64,000 nt of DNA from Microbacterium sp. 1.5R. Its GTDB lineage: Bacteria; Actinomycetota; Actinomycetes; Actinomycetales; Microbacteriaceae. The notes beneath the pieces are model-generated. The model ran no database searches, was not told the origin of the DNA, and saw only the letters and a program-made list of their open reading frames with translations. Each line of letters opens with the position of its first letter. Positions within the stretch are counted from its first letter, which is position 1. Shown in pieces: positions 1 through 8,193 of the stretch. Location of the stretch: contig NZ_VDRC01000001.1 of assembly GCF_007667425.1 (NCBI RefSeq), positions 1,011,379-1,075,378 of the forward strand, given 5' to 3'. A program made the position numbers and the translations under genes.

Positions 1-1086
1 GGCCTGGTCGAGGAACTCCGCGCGGGCGACCGACCAGTCGTAGACGCCGGGGGTCTTCTCGACCTCGTTCCAGTAGGGCTCGTCGCGGAACTGCGCCACC
101 CCGCCGACGGCGAGCGCCGGCATGGAGGCGAAGTCGCGGTGCTGGCCGTAGTGCGTGACGGCACCGTAGCGACCGTCCGCGGTCTCGGCGACGTCGGTGT
201 CGGCGAGCACGCCGACCGTGGTCTGGGCTCCGCCGATGCGGGCGCCGTCGTCGAGGGCGTCGACCGTGAGGCCGTACCAGCCGCGCGCGAGCGTCCCGAG
301 GTCGAGCGATCCGTCCGCCGGCTCTTCGCCGGAGGCCACCACGCGGCCGTCAGCCGATGTCGTGCGCCACGCGACGGTGTCGGCGGTCGTCTCGTACGGC
401 AGCGCGACGGCATCCCCGGCGGTGAACAGGTTGCCGAAGGCGCCCGCCGACAGCGTGAACCCGGGGGCCGCGTCGGCGGCGGTGATCGTGATGTCGTCGA
501 TGAGCACCCGGGCGGTCGTGCTCGCGGCGTCGGGGCGCGCCCACGCGTTGACCACGAAGCCGATCTGCTGCGCCGGCCCGTGCCATTCGCCGTCTGCGGC
601 CCCGCCCCACGCGCCGTGGCTGGGGTCGTCGGTGGGCGAGGCGAGCGTGATCTCCTGCCAGCCGTCGACCTCCGGCACCGGCAGGAACGTCTGGTGCGTC
701 TGTCCGGTGTCGTCGACGAGCTGCACGCCGATCGTGTGCAGGTTCTCGGCGTCGATCCAGAACGAGGCGGAGTCGAGGTCGACCCCGCCGAGCGAGCGGG
801 CGGCCATCTCCCATCCGTCCGCGCCTCGCACCTCGGTGTCGAGGAGCACCTCGACCGACGACGAGCCGGTGTGTCCGCGGTCGGCGGCACGAGGCGTGCT
901 CGGCGACACGGTCGTGCCGTCGAAGGCGCTGGCCGACCACCCGGCGAGGTCCTCGACCGCGATCGTCGTGTCGGCGGCGACGGCCGCCGCCGGCAGCGCC
1001 AGCGCGCCCACCACGATGAGCGCGCCGCTCAGGGTCAGCGATCGGCGGCGCATGGTGCGCGACGACCGGGGTGTGCGTGATCTCAC
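1..1086 (-). CDS. Secreted glycoside hydrolase-like protein, C-terminus beyond window
   Basis: Leftward gene truncated by the window edge; 362 residues are visible. I place the start at a GTG at 1086, preceded by a GAGGAG ribosome site; an in-frame ATG at 1053 is the alternative. The N-terminus has basic residues followed by a hydrophobic stretch ending in ALPAAAVAA, a Sec signal peptide. Residues about 40-210 look like a beta-sandwich carbohydrate-binding region. Near the visible end, the segment AQFRDEPYWNEVEKTPGVYD resembles the first strand of clan GH-A TIM-barrel hydrolases, where a host residue pair precedes YDW. The catalytic residues lie outside the window, so the family is not assignable. 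It is divergent from the sugar ABC operon and shares its LacI-type operator, so it probably releases the transported sugar outside the cell. Confidence 0.7.
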   Translation of the reverse strand, partial: MRSRTPRSSRTMRRRSLTLSGALIVVGALALPAAAVAADTTIAVEDLAGWSASAFDGTTVSPSTPRAADRGHTGSSSVEVLLDTEVRGADGWEMAARSLGGVDLDSASFWIDAENLHTIGVQLVDDTGQTHQTFLPVPEVDGWQEITLASPTDDPSHGAWGGAADGEWHGPAQQIGFVVNAWARPDAASTTARVLIDDITITAADAAPGFTLSAGAFGNLFTAGDAVALPYETTADTVAWRTTSADGRVVASGEEPADGSLDLGTLARGWYGLTVDALDDGARIGGAQTTVGVLADTDVAETADGRYGAVTHYGQHRDFASMPALAVGGVAQFRDEPYWNEVEKTPGVYDWSVARAEFLDQA

Positions 1087-1118
1087 TCTGTCTCCTCTTC
1101 GAGCCAAGGTCGATAGTA

Positions 1119-1138
1119 TGGGGAAATCGTTTGCCCCA
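1119..1138. promoter_or_regulatory. LacI-family operator between divergent genes
   Basis: A 20-bp dyad with the arms TGGGG and CCCCA and the core AAATCGTTT, centred on CG at 1128/1129. The AANCGNTT core is the usual signature of LacI-family operators. On the leftward strand it overlaps the region just upstream of a possible -10 (TACTAT, 1119-1114) of the glycosidase gene. The likely ligand is the LacI-type regulator encoded at 9057. Confidence 0.55.
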
Positions 1139-1221
1139 CGGCATCCTCGCGACTGTCTCACGGTCTTGTCAAGCGCGGACTCGCGCGCCTTTCCCGGTCG
1201 AATCGATGGTTAAGATGGGCT

Positions 1222-1269
1222 TTGACGAATCGGGCTTCCACCTGGTAGACATCGGTAGAGCAATCGCTT
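1222..1269 (+). promoter_or_regulatory. Candidate promoter and second LacI-type core for the ABC operon
   Basis: TTGACG (1222-1227) and TAGACA (1246-1251) are separated by 18 bp and form a plausible -35/-10 pair. The predicted transcription start falls near 1258. AATCGCTT at 1262-1269 is an AANCGNTT core placed over that start, as expected for repression by a LacI-family protein, although its flanks are not symmetric. Confidence 0.45.
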
Positions 1270-1318
1270 TTCCCTTCCAGCACCACCCGAACAGCCACAC
1301 CAGAACGAAGGAGTTCAC

Positions 1319-2683
1319 ATGACGAAGCGCATCCGCACTGCCGCGGCTCTCGTCGCCATCGGCGGCCTGGCGGTCAGCCTCGCCGCCTGCTCGTCCGACG
1401 CCTCACCCGACTCGGGGTCCGACGGTCAGATCACGATCCAGGTCGGCGACCGCCCGTCGTCCGACCGCCCCGAGGACCGCGAGTACTTCGACGAGCGCGT
1501 CGCGGCCTTCGAGAAGGCCAACCCGGATGTCGACGTCGAGCCCGTCGAGACCGCCTACGACGCGAGCACCTTCCAGGCGCTGGCCGCCGGCGGGTCGCTC
1601 CCCGACGTCCTCAGCGTGCCGCTCACCGAGCCGCAGGGACTCATCAAGCGGGGCCAGGCGGCCGACATCACCGATGCGCTCCGCTCGGAGGATCTGCTCG
1701 ACTCGCTGAACCCGACCATCCTCGGCCTCGCGTCGGACGACGCCGGCAAGGTCTACGCGGTTCCGACCAACGCGTACTCCTTCGGACTCGTCTACAACCG
1801 CTCGCTCTTCACCGCGGCGGGTCTCGACCCCGACGCGCCGCCGACCACGTGGGACGAGGTCCGCGACGCCGCGAAGCAGATCACCGAGAAGACCGGCGCC
1901 GCCGGATTCTCGGCGCTGACCACCGCGAACACCGGCGGATGGCAGTTCAGCGGCATCACCTATTCGTTCGGCGGCACCATCGAGAACGAGGACGGCAGCA
2001 AGGCGACCTTCGACGACAGCCCCTCGACCGACGCCCTCGAGCTGCTGCACGCCATGCGCTTCGAAGACGGCACCCTGCCCGCCAACACCCTGTACGACAT
2101 GGACACCCAGGGCCAGGACTTCGCCGCGGGCAAGATCGGCATGATGATCGCCGCGACCGACCGCTACTACGGCGTCGTGCAGAACCTGAAGCTCCCGGCC
2201 GAGGACTTCGGCATCGGCGGCATGCCGCAGGACGGCGGCGTCAACGGCACCCTGTCCGGCGGCAGCGTGCAGATCGTCAGCCCCGACGCGTCGGAGGAGG
2301 AGAAGGCGGCCGCGGTGAAGTGGATCAAGTTCTTCTACCTCGAGCGCTACTTCGACCAGGACGTCGCGGTGGCTGACGCGAAGGCGTCGAACGAAGCCGG
2401 CTCCGTGACGGGCCTGCCCGGACTCGCCGTGGTGAACACCGACGCGTACGACACGTACTTCGAGTGGATCGCCGACTACATCAACGTGCCGTCCGACAAC
2501 TTCACGCCGTACCTCGAGGCGTCGACCGAGATCCCGATCGTCCCCGAGCCCGTGAACAACGCGCAAGAGGTCTACGGCGCGCTCGACGGCGTGATCCAGG
2601 CCGTGCTCACCGACGAGAACGCCGACATCCCGGCGCTGCTCGAGAAGGCGCAGACCGACGTGCAGGGCCGCCTCGGCCGCTGA
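1319..2683 (+). CDS. ABC sugar importer, solute-binding lipoprotein
   Basis: Extracytoplasmic binding protein of the carbohydrate uptake family (family 1 type), 454 residues, the usual length. ATG at 1319 follows GAAGGAG. The signal peptide ends in a lipobox (SLAAC, Cys24), so the mature protein is membrane-anchored by lipid. Downstream sequence has the two-lobed pattern of these proteins, including VPTNAYSFGLVYNRSLF, typical of the hinge region of maltose-type binding proteins. It is first in an operon with two permeases and sugar-modifying enzymes. The substrate is unknown; neighbouring mannonate-dehydratase-type and DUF4038 genes suggest an oligosaccharide carrying uronate or unusual sugars. 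Confidence 0.9.
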   Translation: MTKRIRTAAALVAIGGLAVSLAACSSDASPDSGSDGQITIQVGDRPSSDRPEDREYFDERVAAFEKANPDVDVEPVETAYDASTFQALAAGGSLPDVLSVPLTEPQGLIKRGQAADITDALRSEDLLDSLNPTILGLASDDAGKVYAVPTNAYSFGLVYNRSLFTAAGLDPDAPPTTWDEVRDAAKQITEKTGAAGFSALTTANTGGWQFSGITYSFGGTIENEDGSKATFDDSPSTDALELLHAMRFEDGTLPANTLYDMDTQGQDFAAGKIGMMIAATDRYYGVVQNLKLPAEDFGIGGMPQDGGVNGTLSGGSVQIVSPDASEEEKAAAVKWIKFFYLERYFDQDVAVADAKASNEAGSVTGLPGLAVVNTDAYDTYFEWIADYINVPSDNFTPYLEASTEIPIVPEPVNNAQEVYGALDGVIQAVLTDENADIPALLEKAQTDVQGRLGR

Positions 2684-2708
2684 CCGTCAGACCGCCGCAC
2701 CCCACCAC

Positions 2709-2740
2709 GATCGGGGCGGGACACCGCTCCCGCCCCGATC
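2709..2740 (+). repeat. Strong intercistronic hairpin
   Basis: A perfect 12-bp stem (GATCGGGGCGGG / CCCGCCCCGATC) with an 8-nt loop lies between the binding-protein gene and the first permease. There is no T-run after it. Hairpins at this position in importer operons usually protect the binding-protein mRNA and reduce, rather than stop, downstream expression. Confidence 0.7.
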
Positions 2741-2760
2741 CCTCCCCTCCCGGAGAACCG

Positions 2761-3690
2761 ATGTTCCAGAACAGCTCCCAGGGCCGTGCCGGCTCCGCGC
2801 CGACCGCGACCACCCGTCGCTGGCGCCGCCTGCGCCCTGGCCTCGTCGCCCTCGCGATCGCCGCCCCCGCGATACTCGTCTACCTGTACTTCTCGTGGGG
2901 CCCTATCGTCTCGTCGCTCGTGATGAGCGTGCAGACCGTCACCCCCGGTCAGGACGCGCAGTGGGTGGGCATCGAGAACTTCGCCTACGTGCTCTCCGAC
3001 CCCCAGCTCCCCCAGGCCGCGCTCAACACGCTCTACTACACGCTCCTCGCGATCGTGTTCGGCTTCCCCGTACCGCTCGCCCTCGCCGTGCTCATCGCCG
3101 AGCTCCGCGGGCACCGCTGGTACTTCAGCGCCCTCGCCTACCTGCCCGTCATGGTGCCCCCGGTCGTCGCGATCCTGCTCTGGAAGTTCTTCTACGACCC
3201 CTCGACCGACGGCGTGTTCAACACGATCCTCGGCGCGATCGGCATCGGACCCGTGCCGTGGCTCACCTCGCCCGCATTCGCGATGCCGTCGATCGTGCTC
3301 GAGACCACCTGGGCCGGCGCCGGCACCGCTGTCATCATCTACATCGCCGCGCTCACCAGCATCCCCACCGAGCTGTATGAGGCCGCCGAGCTCGACGGCG
3401 CCGGAATCTGGAGCCGCGTCTGGCACGTCGCCCTGCCGCAGATGCGCGGCATCATCGGCACGATGCTGCTGCTGCAGGTCATCGGCACCATGCAGATCTT
3501 CACCGAGCCGTTCCTCTTCACCGGCGGCGGACCGCTGGGCTCCACCAAGACGCTGCTCATGACGATCTACGACTACGCCTTCGTGCGGGTCGACTACGGC
3601 GCCGCCACCGCGTTGAGCGTGCTGCTCGCCGCCGTGCTCTGCGTCTTCGCCTTCCTCTACGCCCGCCTGACCCGCCGTTGGAGCGCCTGA
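2761..3690 (+). CDS. ABC sugar importer permease, MalF/UgpA type
   Basis: Integral membrane permease, 309 residues from ATG 2761 (GGAG four bases upstream); upstream in-frame codons belong to the intergenic hairpin region. A basic N-terminus is followed by hydrophobic segments compatible with six transmembrane helices. The cytoplasmic EAA loop is visible as EAAELDGAGIWSRVWHVALP, which docks the ATPase. No ATPase gene is in this operon, so it probably uses a shared MsmK/MsiK-type ATPase encoded elsewhere. The stop codon overlaps the start of the next permease. Confidence 0.9.
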   Translation: MFQNSSQGRAGSAPTATTRRWRRLRPGLVALAIAAPAILVYLYFSWGPIVSSLVMSVQTVTPGQDAQWVGIENFAYVLSDPQLPQAALNTLYYTLLAIVFGFPVPLALAVLIAELRGHRWYFSALAYLPVMVPPVVAILLWKFFYDPSTDGVFNTILGAIGIGPVPWLTSPAFAMPSIVLETTWAGAGTAVIIYIAALTSIPTELYEAAELDGAGIWSRVWHVALPQMRGIIGTMLLLQVIGTMQIFTEPFLFTGGGPLGSTKTLLMTIYDYAFVRVDYGAATALSVLLAAVLCVFAFLYARLTRRWSA

Positions 3691-4613
3691 TGAGCACCGT
3701 CGCCCGCCCCCGTCGCCTCGCGGACGCCGCTCCGGCGCCCCGCACCAACATCTCCGACTCCGACCGCCGCCGCCCCGTGGTGCGCGTGACGCTCGCGATC
3801 GTGCAGACGCTCGTGCTCGTCGCCCTGCTCGTGGCCGGACTCGGACCGCTCGTGTGGCTCGCCCTCGCCGCGGTGTCGCCGACGCAGGACCTCATCCGCG
3901 AACCGTTCGCGTTCTTCACGAGCGGCGTCGTGCAGTGGGAGAACATCGGCATCGCGTGGGAGCGCGGCCGGATCGGTCACTACCTGCTCAACACCGCCGT
4001 GCTCGCCCTCGGCGCGACCGTCGCCACCCTCATCGTGTCGACCACGGCCGCGTTCGTCATCACGGTGCTGCGGCCGAAGTGGGGCAAGCTGCTCTCCGGA
4101 GCCATCCTCGCCACGCTGTTCGTCCCGGGCATCGTCGCGCTCGTGCCGCTGTACCTCACGGTGCAGAAGCTGCCCGTGCTGGGGGTGTCGCTGCTGAACA
4201 CCCCCTGGGCGATCTGGCTCCCCGCCGCGGCCACCGCGTTCAACGTGCTCATCATCGCCCGCTTCCTCGAGTCGATCCCCGCCGATCTCTACGACGCCGC
4301 GCGCATCGACGGCGCCGGCGCCCTCCGCATCCTGTGGAGCATCGTGCTGCCGCTGTCGAAGCCGATCCTCGGGGTCGTCGCGCTGCTGTCGGTGGTGGCC
4401 TCCTGGAAGGACTACCTCTGGCCGCTGCTCGTGCTCCCCGACCCCGATCTGCAGCCCGTCTCGGTGGCGCTGCCGCGTCTCGCTGCACAGACCGAGCTGA
4501 GCGTGCAGATGGCGGCGCTGTTCCTGTCGCTCATCATCCCCGTCGTGCTGTTCCTCGTGTTCCAGCGGCAGTTCCTGCGCGGCGCGAGCATGGCCGGAGG
4601 GGTGAAGGGATGA
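3690..4613 (+). CDS. ABC sugar importer permease, MalG/UgpE type
   Basis: Second permease, 307 residues. The ATG at 3690 overlaps the preceding stop (TGATG) and sits behind a GGAG, so it is preferred over an ATG 12 bases upstream. It has about six hydrophobic segments and the EAA-type loop DAARIDGAGALRILWSIVLP. It should pair with the protein at 2761 to form the translocation pore. The stop overlaps the next start (ATGA), indicating translational coupling to the sugar-modifying genes. Confidence 0.9.
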   Translation: MSTVARPRRLADAAPAPRTNISDSDRRRPVVRVTLAIVQTLVLVALLVAGLGPLVWLALAAVSPTQDLIREPFAFFTSGVVQWENIGIAWERGRIGHYLLNTAVLALGATVATLIVSTTAAFVITVLRPKWGKLLSGAILATLFVPGIVALVPLYLTVQKLPVLGVSLLNTPWAIWLPAAATAFNVLIIARFLESIPADLYDAARIDGAGALRILWSIVLPLSKPILGVVALLSVVASWKDYLWPLLVLPDPDLQPVSVALPRLAAQTELSVQMAALFLSLIIPVVLFLVFQRQFLRGASMAGGVKG

Positions 4614-5506
4614 CCCGCGTCCTCGTCACCGGCGCCGACGGCGAGATCGGCCGGGCCGCGAGCGCCGAGCTCCTCCGCGCCGGATATGACGTCACGGCCC
4701 TCTCGCTCTCGTACGGCTCCGACCACCCGGCCGACCGCGTGCTCGTCGGCGACACGACCTCGGTCGACGACGTCGCCGCAGCGCTCGATGGGGTGGATGC
4801 CGTGGCGCACTTCGCCGCGATCCCGCACCCGACCCTCGGCACCCCGTACGAGGTGTTCCGGGTCAACACCGACTCGACGTTCAACGTGCTGGAGCAGGCG
4901 GGCAGCCGCGGCATCCGTCGTGCCGTGATCGCGAGCAGCATCAACGCGCTCGGCTACCCGAACAACCCGCATCGCGCGTTCCCGCCCTCGTTCCCGCTGC
5001 GCGAGGACACGCCGACCGACGTCGCCGACGCGTACTCGCTGTCGAAGGGGCTCGACGAGCACACAGCCCGCTACGCGCATCGCCGCTACGGCATCGACGT
5101 CGTCGCACTGCGATTCCCGCTCGTCAAGTGGCCGGAGGTGCTGCGGCGCGCGGCGGCCGAGGTGGCAGCCGATCCGGCGTCGATGGCCCGCGAGGGCTGG
5201 GCGTACCTGACCATGGCTGATGCCGCTCGGGCGGTGCGCGTGGCGATCGAGGCGACGACCAGCGGCGTCCTCGTCGCGGGGCTCAGCGCCGACGACACCC
5301 TGCTCGGTGGGGCGACGAGCGCACTGCTCGCGCGGTACGCCCCCGGCATCCCCACGGACTCCCCCGTGGACGGGTCCTCCCCGCTCGTGGATGCGAGCGT
5401 CGCCGCGACCGTGCTCGGCTTCCGGCCGGCCGAGTCGATCCACGACGGCACCGCGAGCGGCCCGCTGACCTCACCGACCCACTCCCCCACGAGGAACACC
5501 CAGTGA
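4610..5506 (+). CDS. NAD(P)-dependent epimerase/dehydratase family protein
   Basis: Extended short-chain dehydrogenase fold, 298 residues. The Rossmann glycine motif is near the N-terminus (VTGADGEIGRAA), the substrate-side Ser pair is in VIASSINALG, and the region around DAYSLSKGLDEHT provides the catalytic YxxxK (Y-S-L-S-K). The placement among a binding-protein importer and a mannonate-dehydratase-type gene fits a uronate or aldose dehydrogenase, or an epimerase; the sequence alone does not decide. The start overlaps the permease stop. The last codons and stop lie in a 20-bp tandem duplication. Confidence 0.85.
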   Translation: MTRVLVTGADGEIGRAASAELLRAGYDVTALSLSYGSDHPADRVLVGDTTSVDDVAAALDGVDAVAHFAAIPHPTLGTPYEVFRVNTDSTFNVLEQAGSRGIRRAVIASSINALGYPNNPHRAFPPSFPLREDTPTDVADAYSLSKGLDEHTARYAHRRYGIDVVALRFPLVKWPEVLRRAAAEVAADPASMAREGWAYLTMADAARAVRVAIEATTSGVLVAGLSADDTLLGGATSALLARYAPGIPTDSPVDGSSPLVDASVAATVLGFRPAESIHDGTASGPLTSPTHSPTRNTQ

Positions 5507-5526
5507 CCACGAGGAACACCCAGTGA
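5487..5526 (+). repeat. Exact 20-bp tandem duplication across a gene junction
   Basis: Two identical 20-bp units, 5487-5506 and 5507-5526, beginning CCACGAGGAAC and ending CAGTGA. Each contains a GAGGAA ribosome site and a GTG overlapping a TGA. The first unit carries the stop of the epimerase gene and the second supplies the GTG start of the next gene. The first GTG opens only a seven-codon frame ending at the second unit's TGA. Confidence 0.9.
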
Positions 5527-6791
5527 CCGACGCCCCCCTGCCTCCCGCCACCTTCGCCCAACCGTGGGCGGCTCGCGACGACGTGCGCATCACCGACGTG
5601 CAGGCCGTCGTCACGGCGCCCGAGGGCATCCCGCTCGTCGTCGTGAAGGTGCTCACCAGCGACGACGGGCTGTACGGCCTCGGCTGCGCCACGTTCACGC
5701 AGCGCTGGCAGGCGGTGGTCGCCTACCTCGACCACATCCGTCCGCTGCTGGTCGGCCGCTATCCCGGCGACATCGAGGACCTCACGCGGCTCATCCGGTT
5801 CTCGGCGTACTGGCGCGAGGGGCCTGTGGGCAACAACGCCCTCTCCGGTGTCGACATGGCGCTGTGGGATATCGCGGGCAAGCGCGCGGGCATGCCCGTG
5901 TACGAGCTGCTCGGCGGCCGGGTCCGCGCGGCGGCCGAGGTGTACCTGCACGCGGAGGGCGCGGATGCCGACGCCACGGCCGCGCACGCGGAGGAGCTGC
6001 GAGCGGCGGGTCTGCGGCATATCCGCGTGCAGACCGGTCAGCTGGGGATCGGTCACTACGGGGCGCCGCCGGCCCCCGGCCTGTACGACTGGGCGCGGAA
6101 CCCGCAGGGATGGCGCGTCTCGGAGTACCTGCGCCGCACGCCAGAGCTCTTCGCCCGGATGCGCGAGCTGCTCGGCGAAGACGTCGAGCTGCTGCACGAC
6201 GTGCACTCCCGCCTCTCGCCGCGGCAGGCCATCGCGCTGCTGCGCGACCTCGAGCCGTATCGCCCGTTCTTCATCGAGGACGTGCTCGCCCCCGAGCACT
6301 GGGACCGCCTCCCCGAGGTGGCGGCCGTCTCGTCGGTGCCGCTGGCCGTCGGCGAGCTGGCGACGTCGTTCACCGACGCCGCTCGGCTCGTCCGGACCCA
6401 CGCCGTCGACTATCTGCGCGCGCACATCTCGGACGTCGGCGGGCTCAGCGCCGCTCGGCGACTGGCCGTGCTCGCCGACATCGAGGGGGTCCGCACCGCG
6501 TGGCACTCGCCCGGCGACGCCTCGCCCTTCGCGGTGGCCGCGGCGGTCGCACTCGACGTCTCGTCCCCCGCCTTCGGCGTGCAGGAGGGCCACGTGTACA
6601 ACGCGGCGAGTCACGAGGTCTTCCCGGGCATGCTCGACATCGAGAACGGCTGGCTGACCCCCAGCGACGCACCCGGCTGGGGCGTCGACCTCGACGAGCG
6701 CGCCGCCGCGCGCTACCCCGCCGGCCTCTCGGGGCACGACGGCTGGGCGGCCGGCGTCCGCTCCACCGACGGCGCCCTCATCGCCCCCTGA
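5523..6791 (+). CDS. Enolase-superfamily dehydratase, mannonate dehydratase (ManD/RspA) type
   Basis: Mandelate-racemase/muconate-lactonising-type enzyme, 422 residues from GTG 5523. The N-terminal capping domain is followed by a barrel with metal-ligand strands LLHDVHSRLS, FIEDVLAPEHWDR and LAVGELATSF, then the C-terminal WHSPGD motif and SPFAVAAAVALD, all typical of the ManD/RspA subgroup. Members act on mannonate or gluconate, and many have very low activity or unknown substrates. Its place in a sugar operon suggests dehydration of an aldonate formed by the preceding dehydrogenase. It could also be a starvation-sensing RspA-like protein with a different acid sugar substrate. Confidence 0.85.
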   Translation: MTDAPLPPATFAQPWAARDDVRITDVQAVVTAPEGIPLVVVKVLTSDDGLYGLGCATFTQRWQAVVAYLDHIRPLLVGRYPGDIEDLTRLIRFSAYWREGPVGNNALSGVDMALWDIAGKRAGMPVYELLGGRVRAAAEVYLHAEGADADATAAHAEELRAAGLRHIRVQTGQLGIGHYGAPPAPGLYDWARNPQGWRVSEYLRRTPELFARMRELLGEDVELLHDVHSRLSPRQAIALLRDLEPYRPFFIEDVLAPEHWDRLPEVAAVSSVPLAVGELATSFTDAARLVRTHAVDYLRAHISDVGGLSAARRLAVLADIEGVRTAWHSPGDASPFAVAAAVALDVSSPAFGVQEGHVYNAASHEVFPGMLDIENGWLTPSDAPGWGVDLDERAAARYPAGLSGHDGWAAGVRSTDGALIAP

Positions 6792-6835
6792 CCATCCCCG
6801 CGCCTTCCCCGCTCACCCCTCTCGAAAGCATCCGC

Positions 6836-8125
6836 ATGCCCACGTGGTCTCTCGCGCCTTCCCGGCGCTCCCTGCTCCGCGACGGAGCCCCCGCCTTCCT
6901 CCTCGCCGACACGACGTGGGCGGCCTTCAGCGGCCCCACCGACGAGGAATGGACCGACTACCTCGTCCGGCGCCGTCGCCAGGGGTTCACCGGTCTGCTC
7001 ATCAGCGTGCTGCCGATCGAGCACGACCGCTCCGAGGGCGGGCTCTCGCCCTACGTCGTGCGCGACGGTCGCCTCGACCTCGACGGCGGCGACGCGGAGT
7101 ACTGGCCGCGAGCGGAGCGGATGCTGGACGAGGCCGTCGCGTACGGCTTCACACCCCTGCTCGTGCTGCTGTGGAACAACTTCGTGCCGGCGACGTGGGG
7201 CGCAGGGCTCACCCCCGAGCTCGTGCTCGACGAGCAGCAGACCCTCGACCACGTGCGAGGCTCCGTCGAGCGCTTCGGCCGGTTCGACCCGATCTGGATC
7301 GTGTCGGGCGACGACGACCTGGATTCGGAGACGGCGCTCGACCGCTATTCGCTCGCGGCGGCCGAGGTGCGCCGCCTCGCCCCCGACGCGCTCGTCACAT
7401 GGCACAGCACGCCCACCGCCCGGATGCCGGAGGCCATCGCCGACGGCGAGCTGCTCGATCTGCACGGGCTCCAGCCGGGGCACAACCAGGACTGGGACAC
7501 GCTGCCGCGCGACCTCGTGCGCCACTACGCGGCACTGTCGGTGCCACGGCCGATCGTGAACCTCGAGCCCTGCTACGAGGGACTCGGCCGCTTCGCCGGT
7601 CGGGCGCGGCACTCGCGCGCCGATGTGCGACGGGCGAGCTGGACCGGCGTCGTCGCCGGGGCGGCCGCCGGGCTCGGGTACGGCGCGCACGGCGTGTGGA
7701 GCTGGCACCGTCGCGGCACCGGGTTCACCGCCGAGAACGTGCACGGTCTGCCGTTCCCGTTCTCCGTCGCGATGGAGTTCCCCGGCGCCGACGACGTCGG
7801 GTTCCTGCGCCGGATCGTCGAAGACGAGGGGCTGCTCGACCTCGACGAGGCCGCCGCGCTGCTCGTCGACGAGCCGTCCGGCGCGGTCGTGGGGCGGACG
7901 AGCGACCGCGTCGCCGTCTACGCGCCCGACGCCTTCGCACTCACCCTGCGACTGGACCCCGCCGCGGTCGAGGAGGTGCGCGTGTACGACCTCGACGCCC
8001 GGCGGCCGGACGCCGCGCAGTGGACGCCGATCGCGCACGACGGCGTCTCCGGCATCCGCCTGGAGCAGACCGAGTTCACCGGCGACGCGCTGTTCGTGAT
8101 CGACCTCGATGCGGGGACGCGGTGA
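6836..8125 (+). CDS. DUF4038 glycoside hydrolase-like protein (apiosidase-related)
   Basis: 429 residues from ATG 6836, with GAAAG as ribosome site. Opening segment LLADTTWAAFSGPTDEEW and the repeated Trp-rich TIM-barrel strands (WNNFVPATWG, DPIWIVSGDDDL, GVWSWHRRG) match the DUF4038 family, which includes GH140 apiosidases acting on rhamnogalacturonan II side chains. The acidic residues in IVSGDDDL and VNLEPCYEG are candidates for catalysis. No signal peptide is seen, so it probably acts in the cytoplasm on imported oligosaccharides. A C-terminal beta domain (about 360-429) resembles the accessory domain common in this family. Its stop overlaps the next GTG. Confidence 0.75.
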   Translation: MPTWSLAPSRRSLLRDGAPAFLLADTTWAAFSGPTDEEWTDYLVRRRRQGFTGLLISVLPIEHDRSEGGLSPYVVRDGRLDLDGGDAEYWPRAERMLDEAVAYGFTPLLVLLWNNFVPATWGAGLTPELVLDEQQTLDHVRGSVERFGRFDPIWIVSGDDDLDSETALDRYSLAAAEVRRLAPDALVTWHSTPTARMPEAIADGELLDLHGLQPGHNQDWDTLPRDLVRHYAALSVPRPIVNLEPCYEGLGRFAGRARHSRADVRRASWTGVVAGAAAGLGYGAHGVWSWHRRGTGFTAENVHGLPFPFSVAMEFPGADDVGFLRRIVEDEGLLDLDEAAALLVDEPSGAVVGRTSDRVAVYAPDAFALTLRLDPAAVEEVRVYDLDARRPDAAQWTPIAHDGVSGIRLEQTEFTGDALFVIDLDAGTR

Positions 8126-8193
8126 CGACCGACGACGTGGTGACGACCGACGACGTGGTGACGACCGACGACGTGGTGACGACCGATGACGCG
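8122..8193 (+). repeat. Four 18-bp tandem repeats at a start codon
   Basis: Unit GTGACGACCGACGACGTG occurs three times exactly (8122-8139, 8140-8157, 8158-8175) and once with two changes (8176-8193). Its 18-bp length keeps the reading frame, so copy-number change would lengthen or shorten the N-terminus without a frameshift and would alter the number of GTG start candidates. Confidence 0.9.

Noticed and set aside
350..1144. A 264-codon leftward frame overlapping the glycosidase gene
   Set aside because: It is Arg-rich with no recognisable motif, whereas the overlapping partial frame has a signal peptide and hydrolase-like sequence.
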